From the NCBI GenBank assembly GCA_946531495.1, contig CAMNAQ010000004.1, positions 1 through 37,275 on the forward strand: DNA of 37,275 nt, given 5' to 3'. Origin of the DNA: an uncultured Lachnospiraceae bacterium (lineage in GTDB: Bacteria > Bacillota > Clostridia > Lachnospirales > Lachnospiraceae). The notes beneath the pieces were generated by a model. That model had not been told where the DNA came from. It was given only the letters and a program-made list of their open reading frames with translations, and made no database searches. Shown here piece after piece: positions 19,105 to 28,437 of this stretch. The position numbers and the translations under genes are program-made. Positions within the stretch are counted from its first letter, which is position 1. Each line of letters begins with the position of its first letter.

Positions 19105-20703
19105 ATGTCTTACACAGCTCTATACAGAAAATTCAGGCCCTCCGATCTGTCACAGGTCAGGGGGCAGGATCATATAGTAACCACTTTGCGCAACCAGCTT
19201 TTGAACGAAAGAGTGGGGCATGCGTATCTTTTTACGGGGACCAGGGGAACAGGTAAGACCACCATCGCCAAGATAATGGCAAGAGCGGTCAACTGCGAGC
19301 ATCCGACCGAAAACGGACCGTGCGGAGTATGCGATTCCTGCAAGGCCATCGCTGACGGTTCCTCATTAAACGTATTTGAGATAGACGCTGCATCCAATAC
19401 AGGTGTCGATAATGTAAGGGTGATAATCGACGGAGTTAATTACCGTCCTACCCTGGGAAAATACAAGGTCTATATAATCGACGAGGTTCATATGCTGTCT
19501 GAGTCTGCATTTAATGCACTTCTCAAGACACTTGAAGAGCCTCCCGAGTGGGCAATGTTCATCCTGGCGACGACGGAGGTTCATAAGCTTCCGGCAACGA
19601 TCCTTTCAAGATGTCAGAGATACGATTTCAGAAGGATCAAAATTGAGACCATAGTTTCCAGAATGCAGGAGCTGATGGAGGCGGAAGGGCGAGAGGCGGA
19701 CGAAAGAGCTCTCAGATATATTGCGAGAAAAGCGGACGGATCAATGAGAGATGCGCTTTCGCTCCTGGATCAGGCGATAGCCTTTCAGTCTGAGGGAGTG
19801 CTTTCCTATGACAAGACTCTTGAAGTCCTTGGTGCTGTTGATACGGAGGTTTTCAGCAGGCTGTACCGCGGCATCATAAACCGTGATACTCTAGGATGCG
19901 TTAAGGTTATTGATGACATGACCATGCAGGGCAAGGAATTGTCCCAGTTTATCACGGATTTTGCCTGGTATCTGAGAAATATAATGCTGATTGTCGCATC
20001 ACCCGATGCGGCATCAATGATCGATATATCAAGCGAGAATATGGCCAGGCTGAAGGATGACGCAGCGGTTTCCGAGCTTGATACGGTCATCAGGTACATA
20101 AGGGTATTTTCCGAGCTGGCGGGTCAGATCAAATATGCAGCCCAGAAGAGGGTATATGTCGAGATAGCATTTATCAGGTGCTGTGAGCCCAGAATGGCGA
20201 TCAAGGATCCGGAATCTCTGACAGACAGGGTTGCAGCACTCGAAAAGAGGCTCGAAGAAGGAAATTTTAATTTTGTCCCTCATGCGGGTCCGGGAGATGA
20301 ACAGGCTCCGGTGATCAGGAGCGATGTCAAAATGGCAGAGGCTCCCAAGGCGGTTCCGGATGATATAAGGAAGCTCATTCAGAACTGGCCGAAGGTTTTA
20401 TCGGACTGCGGATCGGATACATTTGCACTTAAGGTATGCAAGCCGGTCCTTGGTGATGACGGAAAGCTCATCATCTATTATCCGAAGGGGGACATGAATG
20501 CGAGACTCATGAATAATGAGGATCAGCGGAAGGACCTTGAGATCATATTCGAAAATCATGTGGGGGCCAGGGTTGATTTTTCCGTAAAGGAAGCCGAAAG
20601 CGGCGACATGTTCGAGAGCGGTCTGTATGATCTCAGAAATATCGTAAAACCGGGTACTATGAATATAGAAATAGAAACTGAAGAAGATACGGAGGAGATT
20701 TAA
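19105..20703 (+). CDS. dnaX: DNA polymerase III subunit gamma/tau
   Basis: MSYTALYRKFRPSDLSQVRGQDHIV, Walker A GTRGTGKTT, zinc-module cysteines CEHPTENGPCGVCDSC, IIDEVHMLS. Confidence 0.97.
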   Translation: MSYTALYRKFRPSDLSQVRGQDHIVTTLRNQLLNERVGHAYLFTGTRGTGKTTIAKIMARAVNCEHPTENGPCGVCDSCKAIADGSSLNVFEIDAASNTGVDNVRVIIDGVNYRPTLGKYKVYIIDEVHMLSESAFNALLKTLEEPPEWAMFILATTEVHKLPATILSRCQRYDFRRIKIETIVSRMQELMEAEGREADERALRYIARKADGSMRDALSLLDQAIAFQSEGVLSYDKTLEVLGAVDTEVFSRLYRGIINRDTLGCVKVIDDMTMQGKELSQFITDFAWYLRNIMLIVASPDAASMIDISSENMARLKDDAAVSELDTVIRYIRVFSELAGQIKYAAQKRVYVEIAFIRCCEPRMAIKDPESLTDRVAALEKRLEEGNFNFVPHAGPGDEQAPVIRSDVKMAEAPKAVPDDIRKLIQNWPKVLSDCGSDTFALKVCKPVLGDDGKLIIYYPKGDMNARLMNNEDQRKDLEIIFENHVGARVDFSVKEAESGDMFESGLYDLRNIVKPGTMNIEIETEEDTEEI

Positions 20704-21045
20704 ATGGCAAAACACGGCGGATTTCCCGGAGGCGGAATGCCCGGAAATATGGCCAATCTGATGAAGCAGGCACAGCGTATGCAGCGTCAGATGGAGGAAG
20801 GAAGAAAGGAACTCGAGAGCAAGGAGTTTTCAGGCACTGCCGGAGGCGGAGCCGTTGAGGTTACGATCAACGGAAAAAGAGACGTTCTTTCCATAAAGCT
20901 GGATAAGGATATCGTAGATCCCGATGATGTTGAAACACTTCAGGAGTCCATTCTTGCTGCCATAAGAGATGCAATGGATAAGGCAGATGCAGCAGGCGAG
21001 GAGATCATGGGCGGTCTTAACGGAATGCCTGCCGGATTATTCTGA
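20704..21045 (+). CDS. YbaB/EbfC nucleoid-associated protein
   Basis: GNMANLMKQAQRMQRQMEE...GGGAVEVTINGKRDVLSIKLD; conserved dnaX-ybaB-recR order. Confidence 0.95.
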   Translation: MAKHGGFPGGGMPGNMANLMKQAQRMQRQMEEGRKELESKEFSGTAGGGAVEVTINGKRDVLSIKLDKDIVDPDDVETLQESILAAIRDAMDKADAAGEEIMGGLNGMPAGLF

Positions 21046-21650
21046 TGGAACTATACAGCGGATATGTAAACAGGCTTGTCTCCGAACTGGCATCACTTCC
21101 CGGAATAGGGGATAAATCAGCTCAGAGGCTTGCTTTTCATATGATCAATATGCCGCCCGAGAAGATACAGCGCCTTGCGGATACCATGATCGAAGCAAGG
21201 AGCAGGGTTAAGTATTGCTCCGGCTGCTATACCCTTACGGATAATGATATCTGTCCGGTATGCTCAGATACTTCAAGAGATCATTCGGTCATAATGGTTG
21301 TGGAGGATACAAGGGATATGGCTGCATATGAAAAAACCGGAAAATATACCGGTGTTTATCACGTGCTCCATGGAGCGATCGCACCGATGCTCGGAGTGGG
21401 ACCGTCCGACATTAAGATAAAGGAGCTGGTGGCAAGATGCTCCGGAGACGGTGATCCGGTGAGTGAGGTCATACTTGCGACCAATTCCAGTATTGAGGGT
21501 GAAACTACTGCGATGTATATCAGCAAGCTCATAAAGCCCCTCGGCGTAAAGGTTACCAGGATCGCCAGCGGAGTTCCCGTAGGCGGAGATCTGGAATATA
21601 TTGATGAGATAACTCTGACACGTGCACTTGACGGACGTACAGAGGTATAA
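21045..21650 (+). CDS. recR: Recombination protein RecR
   Basis: LASLPGIGDKSAQRLAFH, C-x2-C..C-x2-C zinc motif (CSGCYTLTDNDICPVC), Toprim VVEDTRDMAAYEKTGKYTGVYHVLHG. Confidence 0.97.
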   Translation: MELYSGYVNRLVSELASLPGIGDKSAQRLAFHMINMPPEKIQRLADTMIEARSRVKYCSGCYTLTDNDICPVCSDTSRDHSVIMVVEDTRDMAAYEKTGKYTGVYHVLHGAIAPMLGVGPSDIKIKELVARCSGDGDPVSEVILATNSSIEGETTAMYISKLIKPLGVKVTRIASGVPVGGDLEYIDEITLTRALDGRTEV

Positions 21651-21661
21651 AGGAGGATAAT

Positions 21662-22711
21662 ATGTCAGTTTCATCTAAGGAGTTTGGCTGCGGCCGCGAC
21701 GGAAGACAGCTGATGCTCTACACCATCACAAATGATAAAGGAATGAGTGCGGATGTCACTAATCTTGGTGCCATTCTCGTAAGGCTTTTTGTTCCGGATA
21801 AGAACGGAAAAGCTGAAGATGTGGTGCTTGGATTTGACAAGGCAGAGGATTATTACGGAAATCCCAGCTTTTTCGGAGCAACCATCGGTCCTAACGCAAA
21901 CCGTATCGGAAACGCAGAGATAGAGATAGACGGAGTTCATTACGAACTCGATATCAATGACAATGACAGAAACAATCTCCATTCCCACATGGATAACGGA
22001 TATCATAAGAGAGTATGGGATGCGGAAATCATCGAAAACGGAGTGACCTTCTCCATAGAAGATCCCGCTACTCTCGGTTTTCCCGGCAATAAGAAGCTTG
22101 CGGTAACATATCAGCTTACCGAAGACAATGAGCTTAAGCTTCACTATGTGGGCTCTGCGGACGAGACTACCATTCTTAATCCCACCAACCATACATATTT
22201 TAATCTTGACGGTTTTTCAAGCGGAAGCATCGTTGATGAAATGATACAGCTTGAGTGCGATGAATTTACACCTACCGATGATGAGTCGATCCCTTCGGGT
22301 GAGATCGCATCCGTAAAGGGTACTCCCATGGACCTTACATCACGCATAAGGATCGGCGATCATATCGATGATGAATATGAGCAGCTTGTTTTTGCCGGAG
22401 GCTATGATCATAATTTCTGCATAAGAGGCTATGACGGAAAAATGCGTAAAGCCGCTTCCGTATGGGCTGCAAAGTCATCAAGAATGATGGAGGTATATAC
22501 GGATCTTCCCGGAATTCAGTTCTATGCCGGCAACTTCATAAAGGAAGGACAGATCGGAAAAGAGGGAGCCGTATTTAACAAGAGATACGGGCTTTGCCTT
22601 GAGACCCAGTTCTATCCGGATGCCATCCATCACGATAATTTTGTAAAGCCTTTAGTCGGACCGGACAAGACTCTCGATACGACTACGGTTTATGCATTTA
22701 AGAATGTCTGA
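21662..22711 (+). CDS. galM: Aldose 1-epimerase (galactose mutarotase)
   Basis: GATIGPNANRIGNAEIEIDG, NNLHSH, NPTNHTYFNLDG, GYDHNF, ETQFYPDAIHHDNF. Confidence 0.93.
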   Translation: MSVSSKEFGCGRDGRQLMLYTITNDKGMSADVTNLGAILVRLFVPDKNGKAEDVVLGFDKAEDYYGNPSFFGATIGPNANRIGNAEIEIDGVHYELDINDNDRNNLHSHMDNGYHKRVWDAEIIENGVTFSIEDPATLGFPGNKKLAVTYQLTEDNELKLHYVGSADETTILNPTNHTYFNLDGFSSGSIVDEMIQLECDEFTPTDDESIPSGEIASVKGTPMDLTSRIRIGDHIDDEYEQLVFAGGYDHNFCIRGYDGKMRKAASVWAAKSSRMMEVYTDLPGIQFYAGNFIKEGQIGKEGAVFNKRYGLCLETQFYPDAIHHDNFVKPLVGPDKTLDTTTVYAFKNV

Positions 22712-22760
22712 TATTGGATGAGTTTTGAAGGGACCGGCGCTGGCAGCCGGGGTTTAGGCT

Positions 22761-23954
22761 ATGGCAAGGCTTCGTGCTATCAAAGGCGGCAGATATGAAG
22801 AATCCGCCACCGGAGATTACAGGACAAAATTAAAAAAGCATAGGACAATGAACCTGTACAGGACAGTTATTTTTATTGTTCTGATACTTGTCATACTCCT
22901 TATCATATATGCAAGATTTGAATCACATGTATATACGGGATATGAAGTTCTTTCATCCTATGAAAGAACTGCCCCCGATTCACAGATGGATATGAGACTC
23001 GGGAGCAGTATCCTGACATACAGCCACGACGGAGCGCACTGCGTCGATGGAAGTGGTAAGACCGTATGGGATCAGGGATATGAAATGCAGGATATGCGTA
23101 TTTCGGTGTGCGATGGAACGGTTGCCATAGCTTCATACAACGGAAGAGACATATATGTCCTTAACGAAACGGAAAAGCTCGGGAGCTTTTCCACCAATCT
23201 TCCGATAAGGGAGATTACTGTTGCAAAGACCGGAAGAGTCACTGCAGTACTAAATTCCAATAATGCCACTCTCATCAATACATATTCTCCGGGCGGAGAT
23301 CTTCTTTACAGCGGTCAGATGCATATGTCGGGGAGCGGTTACCCGGTTGATGTTGCCCTGTCACCCTCCGGCACGCTTTTATGTGTAAGCTTCATATATG
23401 TAGATGCAGGTACCGTAAAATCCACGGTTGCCTTTTATAATCTGACTGAGGTCGGAGATAACTATACGGACTTCCTTGTCAGCAGCTATGACTATACGGA
23501 TCTTGTGGTCCCTGAGGTGGGCTTCCTTGATGATTCGACGGCATATGCCGTGGGTGATGAGAGATATATGTTCTATAAGGGTTCTGATCAGCCCGAATCT
23601 CTCGGAGAGCATCTGATAACCGATGAGATAAGATCCGTCTTTACGGGCAACGGATACCTTGGACTGGTATTCAGGTCAGATGATCCGGACACAAAATATG
23701 AGCTCAGTGTCTACAACAATTCCGATACTCTTGTCGGAAAATATGATATCAATTTCGAATACGCCGATGTGATGTTCGAAAAGGATGATCTTGTGATCTA
23801 TAACGAATCCAACTGCATCATCTATACATACAGGGGAAAGATAAAATACGACGATGCGTTCAGAAACGGTGTAAGACTTATAGTTCCCACCGATTATGCT
23901 TACAGATATGTTCTTTCCACGGGTTCTTCCATCGATACGGTAAGACTTAACTGA
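22761..23954 (+). CDS. Membrane-anchored extracytoplasmic protein, DUF5711-like (probable beta-propeller)
   Basis: Cytosolic basic N-terminus, single TM (LYRTVIFIVLILVILLIIYA), repetitive beta-rich ectodomain (SPSGTLLCVSF, LNETEKLGSF). Confidence 0.65.
   Translation: MARLRAIKGGRYEESATGDYRTKLKKHRTMNLYRTVIFIVLILVILLIIYARFESHVYTGYEVLSSYERTAPDSQMDMRLGSSILTYSHDGAHCVDGSGKTVWDQGYEMQDMRISVCDGTVAIASYNGRDIYVLNETEKLGSFSTNLPIREITVAKTGRVTAVLNSNNATLINTYSPGGDLLYSGQMHMSGSGYPVDVALSPSGTLLCVSFIYVDAGTVKSTVAFYNLTEVGDNYTDFLVSSYDYTDLVVPEVGFLDDSTAYAVGDERYMFYKGSDQPESLGEHLITDEIRSVFTGNGYLGLVFRSDDPDTKYELSVYNNSDTLVGKYDINFEYADVMFEKDDLVIYNESNCIIYTYRGKIKYDDAFRNGVRLIVPTDYAYRYVLSTGSSIDTVRLN
22946..22970. repeat. Perfect 11-bp inverted repeat with 3-nt loop inside the DUF5711-like CDS
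   Basis: AGTTCTTTCAT-CCT-ATGAAAGAACT. Confidence 0.85.
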
Positions 23955-23970
23955 GCGAGGATCACTGATC

Positions 23971-25878
23971 ATGAAAAAGAAGATCGCAGTTTTTACAACA
24001 GGATGGTGCTGTGAGATATTATCGCAGTTTCTGACGGGTATGCAGAGATCGCTGGAAAACGAAGGAGCGGATCTGTTTCTTTTTACCTGTTATCCCACGT
24101 ATGTAGATACTTCAGCCAATAAATACGGGGAACTGAATATCTTCACTTTACCCGACCTTCATGATTTTGACGGAGTGGTCATATTTGGAAGCGGTCTTGA
24201 TTTTCACGACGAGATCGACAAGATCCTTGCAAGGAGCTCTGATGCGGGGATTCCTGTGATGATGCAGGGACAAAGGCGCGAAGGTACCGTATACATAGGC
24301 TCTGACAACTATGTGGCGACTCTGGATATGTGCCGTCATTTTCAGGAAAAGCATGATGTGCACAATATAGTATTTCTTGCGGGGACTGCGGATTCGATGG
24401 ATTCGGAGCTCAGGCTCAAAGCTGTCAGAGATTACCTTGAGGAAAATGGAAGATCTGACGATCTAAAGGAGGTGTTCTACACAAAGTGGGAGAACGCCGC
24501 TGCAACCGGATATATCGATGAATACTGCAGATCCGGAAAAAAGCTTCCCGATGTTTTTATCTGTGCAAATGACGGTCTTGCCATGGAGACGGTCATCACT
24601 CTCAATAAAAACGGAGTAAAAGTTCCGGGCGATGTGCTTGTGGCAGGATATGACTTCATCGATGACAGCCAGATCTTCGACCCTTCGATCGCGTCGGTGG
24701 ACCAGTGCTTTACGCAGATGGGTGAAGCCTGCGGTGATCTTTGGAAGGATGTTTTTGCGGGAAAAAAATACAATGATTCGGTAATAGTTCCGTGTCAGTT
24801 TGTTCCGGGAGAAAGCTGTAACTGTTATGAATTCCGTGACAGCGATAAGATAAGAAGGCGCAACGGAAGAGAAGCACATACAAAGCGCGCCGAGAATACA
24901 TATTTTAACAGGAAGCTCAACCTGATCGATTCAACAGTCCTTTCATGCCTTACATATAAAGAATTCACCGGAAAGCTGAACGAACTGCTTACCGAGAATC
25001 ATACATTTGAGGGCGATTCGTTCCACATACTTCTTGATCCGAACTTTGGCCTGTCGATCAACGACCCCAATATCAGACTTCGTAAGAACGGATATGCATC
25101 ACGTATGGAGGTTATATACTCGACAGAGGACGGAGTAAAGTATTCTGAGGAAGAGTTTTCATCCTCCGGGCTTATTCCGGGCTATGATCCCATGTCTGAA
25201 AATCATCTTTATACTTTCCTGCCCCTTCATGAAGGCGATGAATCATTCGGATATATAGTATTCAAGGATTGCATGTCCCTAATCTATAATCATTTCCTTC
25301 AGACTTATCAGTCAAGAATGGGACTCGTGTTTGATAAGTTCCGTCATGCTCTCAGTCTTGATCTGATCAATAAAAGACTCCTTGAGGTAATGAAGAGAGA
25401 TCCGCTTACCAATGTAAATAACCGTATGGCATATGAGGACAAGGAGACCTTTCTTCAGTCCGAGATCAATTCAGGCTCGGGCGTAGAGTTTGCCATAGCA
25501 ATGTTTGATGTCAATAATCTCAAACTTATAAATGACTCCAAGGGACATGATGCGGGAGATGAGTATCTGATCAGATCATGCAGACTTATCTGCAATGTGT
25601 TCAAGCGCAGCCCTGTTTACAGGGTCGGTGGAGATGAATTCATCGTAGTCCTGAGCGGTGAAGATTATGAGAACAGGGATGTTCTAATGGAAAAGCTAAA
25701 GAACAGAATGAGTCCTTATAAAGCTGATCTTCCGCTCCCTGACGATTATATATCAATAGCTACGGGATTTGCGGAATATATCCATGGAGAAGATACATCT
25801 GTTCTGGACATAACCAGGAGAGCGGATGAGAGGATGTATAAAAATAAAGCTGAAATAAAAGGAAAAACCGGCAGGTGA
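23971..25878 (+). CDS. Cytosolic diguanylate cyclase with LacI/periplasmic-binding-type sensor domain (sensor-GGDEF)
   Basis: N-terminal PBP/LacI core (KKKIAVFTTGWCCEILSQFLTGMQRSLE..., DVFICANDGLAMETVITLNKNGVKVPGDVLVAGYDF), C-terminal RDPLTNVNNRMAYE...YRVGGDEFIVVL; no HTH, no TM. Confidence 0.9.
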   Translation: MKKKIAVFTTGWCCEILSQFLTGMQRSLENEGADLFLFTCYPTYVDTSANKYGELNIFTLPDLHDFDGVVIFGSGLDFHDEIDKILARSSDAGIPVMMQGQRREGTVYIGSDNYVATLDMCRHFQEKHDVHNIVFLAGTADSMDSELRLKAVRDYLEENGRSDDLKEVFYTKWENAAATGYIDEYCRSGKKLPDVFICANDGLAMETVITLNKNGVKVPGDVLVAGYDFIDDSQIFDPSIASVDQCFTQMGEACGDLWKDVFAGKKYNDSVIVPCQFVPGESCNCYEFRDSDKIRRRNGREAHTKRAENTYFNRKLNLIDSTVLSCLTYKEFTGKLNELLTENHTFEGDSFHILLDPNFGLSINDPNIRLRKNGYASRMEVIYSTEDGVKYSEEEFSSSGLIPGYDPMSENHLYTFLPLHEGDESFGYIVFKDCMSLIYNHFLQTYQSRMGLVFDKFRHALSLDLINKRLLEVMKRDPLTNVNNRMAYEDKETFLQSEINSGSGVEFAIAMFDVNNLKLINDSKGHDAGDEYLIRSCRLICNVFKRSPVYRVGGDEFIVVLSGEDYENRDVLMEKLKNRMSPYKADLPLPDDYISIATGFAEYIHGEDTSVLDITRRADERMYKNKAEIKGKTGR

Positions 25879-25892
25879 CTGCCGGTTTTCCT
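25861..25892. terminator. Rho-independent terminator, apparently bidirectional, overlapping the stop codon of 23971-25878
   Basis: GGAAAAACCGGCAG-GTGA-CTGCCGGTTTTCC; T-rich tract on both strands; TGA stop lies at 25876-25878 in the loop. Confidence 0.85.
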
Positions 25893-25973
25893 TTGCCTGT
25901 CGTATGTTTTTTAAATGATATCGGTTCCCGATACTGTTTCATAAATCCGTACTTTGCTCCGGCCTGATACCTC

Positions 25974-26618
25974 TTATGCCCAGGGATCAGCTTCCTTGGG
26001 AATCCTGATGCCTGGTGTAAGGTATTCCTCAACAAGGAAGAATTCTCCGGTGCTCTGCTTTTTGCGAAGCCTTACCTGTCTTTCGGAATCTGCTCCGGAA
26101 GATTCCACCCAGAGGGTGACATATCCGCCGTCCTTTTCATTATCATATGAATTAGGATGATCAAAAACAGTGATCTTATAAGGCTGCGCGGGAGTGTAAT
26201 TATTCTCGGGATTTGTTCCCTCAAAATAGGATCTCATAAGATAATCTTTTCCCGTAAGCTGATCCTTCATTCTGGAAAGCTCCTGTCCCATAAGAGGGCT
26301 GGGGCCTTTTAGGAAATTCATCATCTCGACGGTTTTATCAAGATCCTTGTTGTAATTATTCATTGCAAGGATAACAAGTGCAACAACTCCGAAGGGATCC
26401 TTAAGATCAGCTTCCGGAAGTGCTTTAAGTTCATCCAGGGTCTCGGGGATCTTACTGAATGTAAAGGTTTTTTTCTTTGCGGAAAAGCTGTTTATGGCAT
26501 TGTTTCCAAGCTTTTCGGCACCCTGTATTGCACTGTTTACGGCATTTCTTGCTCCGGCAGAGACAGTATTCTTTATTGAGGCCTCTGCTTTGTTTAAAAG
26601 ATTATCTAACAATCCCAT
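25974..26618 (-). CDS. Conserved hypothetical protein (214 aa)
   Basis: MGLLDNLLNKAEASIKNTVSAGARNAVNSAIQ...; RBS AGAAAGGAG upstream; 21 nt downstream of the lipoprotein gene on the same strand. Confidence 0.75.
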   Translation of the reverse strand: MGLLDNLLNKAEASIKNTVSAGARNAVNSAIQGAEKLGNNAINSFSAKKKTFTFSKIPETLDELKALPEADLKDPFGVVALVILAMNNYNKDLDKTVEMMNFLKGPSPLMGQELSRMKDQLTGKDYLMRSYFEGTNPENNYTPAQPYKITVFDHPNSYDNEKDGGYVTLWVESSGADSERQVRLRKKQSTGEFFLVEEYLTPGIRIPKEADPWA

Positions 26619-26639
26619 GTCAAAACTCCTTTCTCTTGA

Positions 26640-28241
26640 TCAGTTGCCTTCGATAGCATATATCCCGGGGAACGGATCGTTCATCTGAGGTACATACCAG
26701 TCGTCATAATTGAACGGGTACATATCGGCATATCCGGCATCCCAGAGAACGCACATATCCGGAAGATCGGATTCGCTTATGCTGTAGAAATCATCAAAGT
26801 CAGAACCCCATGGACGTAAATATGTCTTGATGGTATACCATGTGTCGTCGTCTTCATAGAAGGTTGCTTCAAACTGGATGTAGTCCTTGAGTATGAAGTA
26901 GGTCTCCTCGGGATCTATATAAAATGAGGTGGCGCCTGAATCGTAGTAGTTGCCGATATCAAAGCCGAAAGCACTTCCGCTTAACGAGATCAGCCATCCG
27001 GAATCATATCCGTCATCCACTATCTCGAACCGGCAGTCGAAGTCCATGTCTCCGTCGGAATCGACAAGCTGTAATTGCAGTTCATCACCTTCCACATCGA
27101 ATGATGCAAGGCAGTCATAAGCTAATCCGATATCGTCTTCGAATTCACTGCCGGCATCGTAAACGATCCAGAAGCCATACCAGCCTCTCTCCCAGTATTC
27201 TTCATATGTTCCTGATGCGTTCGAGCTTCCGCTGTGTGATACAGTATTCGGACCTTCATCGGTGACATTTGAAGGATCGACATATACGCTGTTTATGACC
27301 TCCATGAAGCCTTCACTCAGAGCTTCCTCCTTGGTTGCTCCGGAAGTATGGATATATACCGCATCCATCTCACCCCAGCTGTTTCTGTAGGTCCAGTCAA
27401 GGGGCATGATGAAATCTGCGGTTATATCTCCCCAGAAGTCTTCGTAGGTATACAGATAACCGGTGAAATCACCTATCGAAATGGTTTCGAGCTCATACTC
27501 GTAATATCTTTCGATCTCATTCGTTAAGTCGGTGATGCCGCTCCATGTATCTATAGAGGTTACATATATAGTCTGATTGCCCTCTACTGCGGCAAGATCT
27601 CCGAATTCGGAAGCGGGATCTGTTACACGAAGGGATCCCGGATACGATACGGTATAGAGTCCTTCGCCGTAAGTGAAGGTTCCTCCGTGCGCTCCGATGC
27701 CTCCTCCGAGATTAACGCTTTCCGCATCTGAATCCACTTCGATGGAAGCAAGAACGGCCAGGGTTATATCATCCGTATACTTGAATCCGTCACCGGTAGC
27801 AACAACGATCTTCTTGTCGATCTTGGCCCATACAACGAATTTCTTCTTGTAGAAGCATCCCTTCCAAGTGGTGCCGTCAAGTGTAAATTCTACCTCTTCG
27901 AAATTGTCGTCATCCTCCATCATGGATTTGACATATTCTTTTGCGTCGTCCTTCTCGGCAACCTGAAGGATGATCGCATTCATGTCATCGTCGACGAGCA
28001 TGATCTCTGAATCGGAGATGGTGGTCTCTGCATCCATTCCCTTCGGAACGAGCAAAGTAAATACGCCTACCTCATCTTCGCTGCCCTTTACCTCGGGAAC
28101 CTCGAGGGAATTTTCATCCTCCTCGGTTTCGTTTCCCTGAGCGGGAGGCTCAAGACTGCAGCCCGAGATGGTAGCAGCTGCCATCATAAGGCATAAAATG
28201 ACGGCCAGGCTTTTTTTACGAAACGTCATTTTTTTACTCAT
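26640..28241 (-). CDS. Acidic secreted lipoprotein (533 aa)
   Basis: Signal peptide KKSLAVILCLMMAAATISGC with lipobox ISGC; Asp/Glu/Tyr/Trp-rich remainder. Confidence 0.82.
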   Translation of the reverse strand: MSKKMTFRKKSLAVILCLMMAAATISGCSLEPPAQGNETEEDENSLEVPEVKGSEDEVGVFTLLVPKGMDAETTISDSEIMLVDDDMNAIILQVAEKDDAKEYVKSMMEDDDNFEEVEFTLDGTTWKGCFYKKKFVVWAKIDKKIVVATGDGFKYTDDITLAVLASIEVDSDAESVNLGGGIGAHGGTFTYGEGLYTVSYPGSLRVTDPASEFGDLAAVEGNQTIYVTSIDTWSGITDLTNEIERYYEYELETISIGDFTGYLYTYEDFWGDITADFIMPLDWTYRNSWGEMDAVYIHTSGATKEEALSEGFMEVINSVYVDPSNVTDEGPNTVSHSGSSNASGTYEEYWERGWYGFWIVYDAGSEFEDDIGLAYDCLASFDVEGDELQLQLVDSDGDMDFDCRFEIVDDGYDSGWLISLSGSAFGFDIGNYYDSGATSFYIDPEETYFILKDYIQFEATFYEDDDTWYTIKTYLRPWGSDFDDFYSISESDLPDMCVLWDAGYADMYPFNYDDWYVPQMNDPFPGIYAIEGN

Positions 28242-28437
28242 AATATCTCCTTCAAAAAACTTTCATATATGAATACCGCTAAATATTTTACAATAATTTA
28301 ATATTTTTTCAAAGCCTCAGGCGCCTCGCAGGTGGAAAAAGAGCGGATTTTGTTCTAAAATATCCCTTGATGGTCAGTATATGACAAATGATCTTAATAC
28401 GATTGCAAACGGTTTGGGGTACAAAAAGGGAGTTTTT

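Noticed and set aside
19105-20703. Programmed frameshift site in dnaX (gamma/tau)
   Set aside because: I did not find an A-AAA-AAG-type slippery heptamer with a downstream hairpin; the full-length 532-aa frame is continuous.
28381-28437. N-terminal extension of the alpha/beta hydrolase from ATG 28381
   Set aside because: No RBS before 28381, whereas AAAGGGAG precedes ATG 28438; the extra 19 residues lie in the likely leader.
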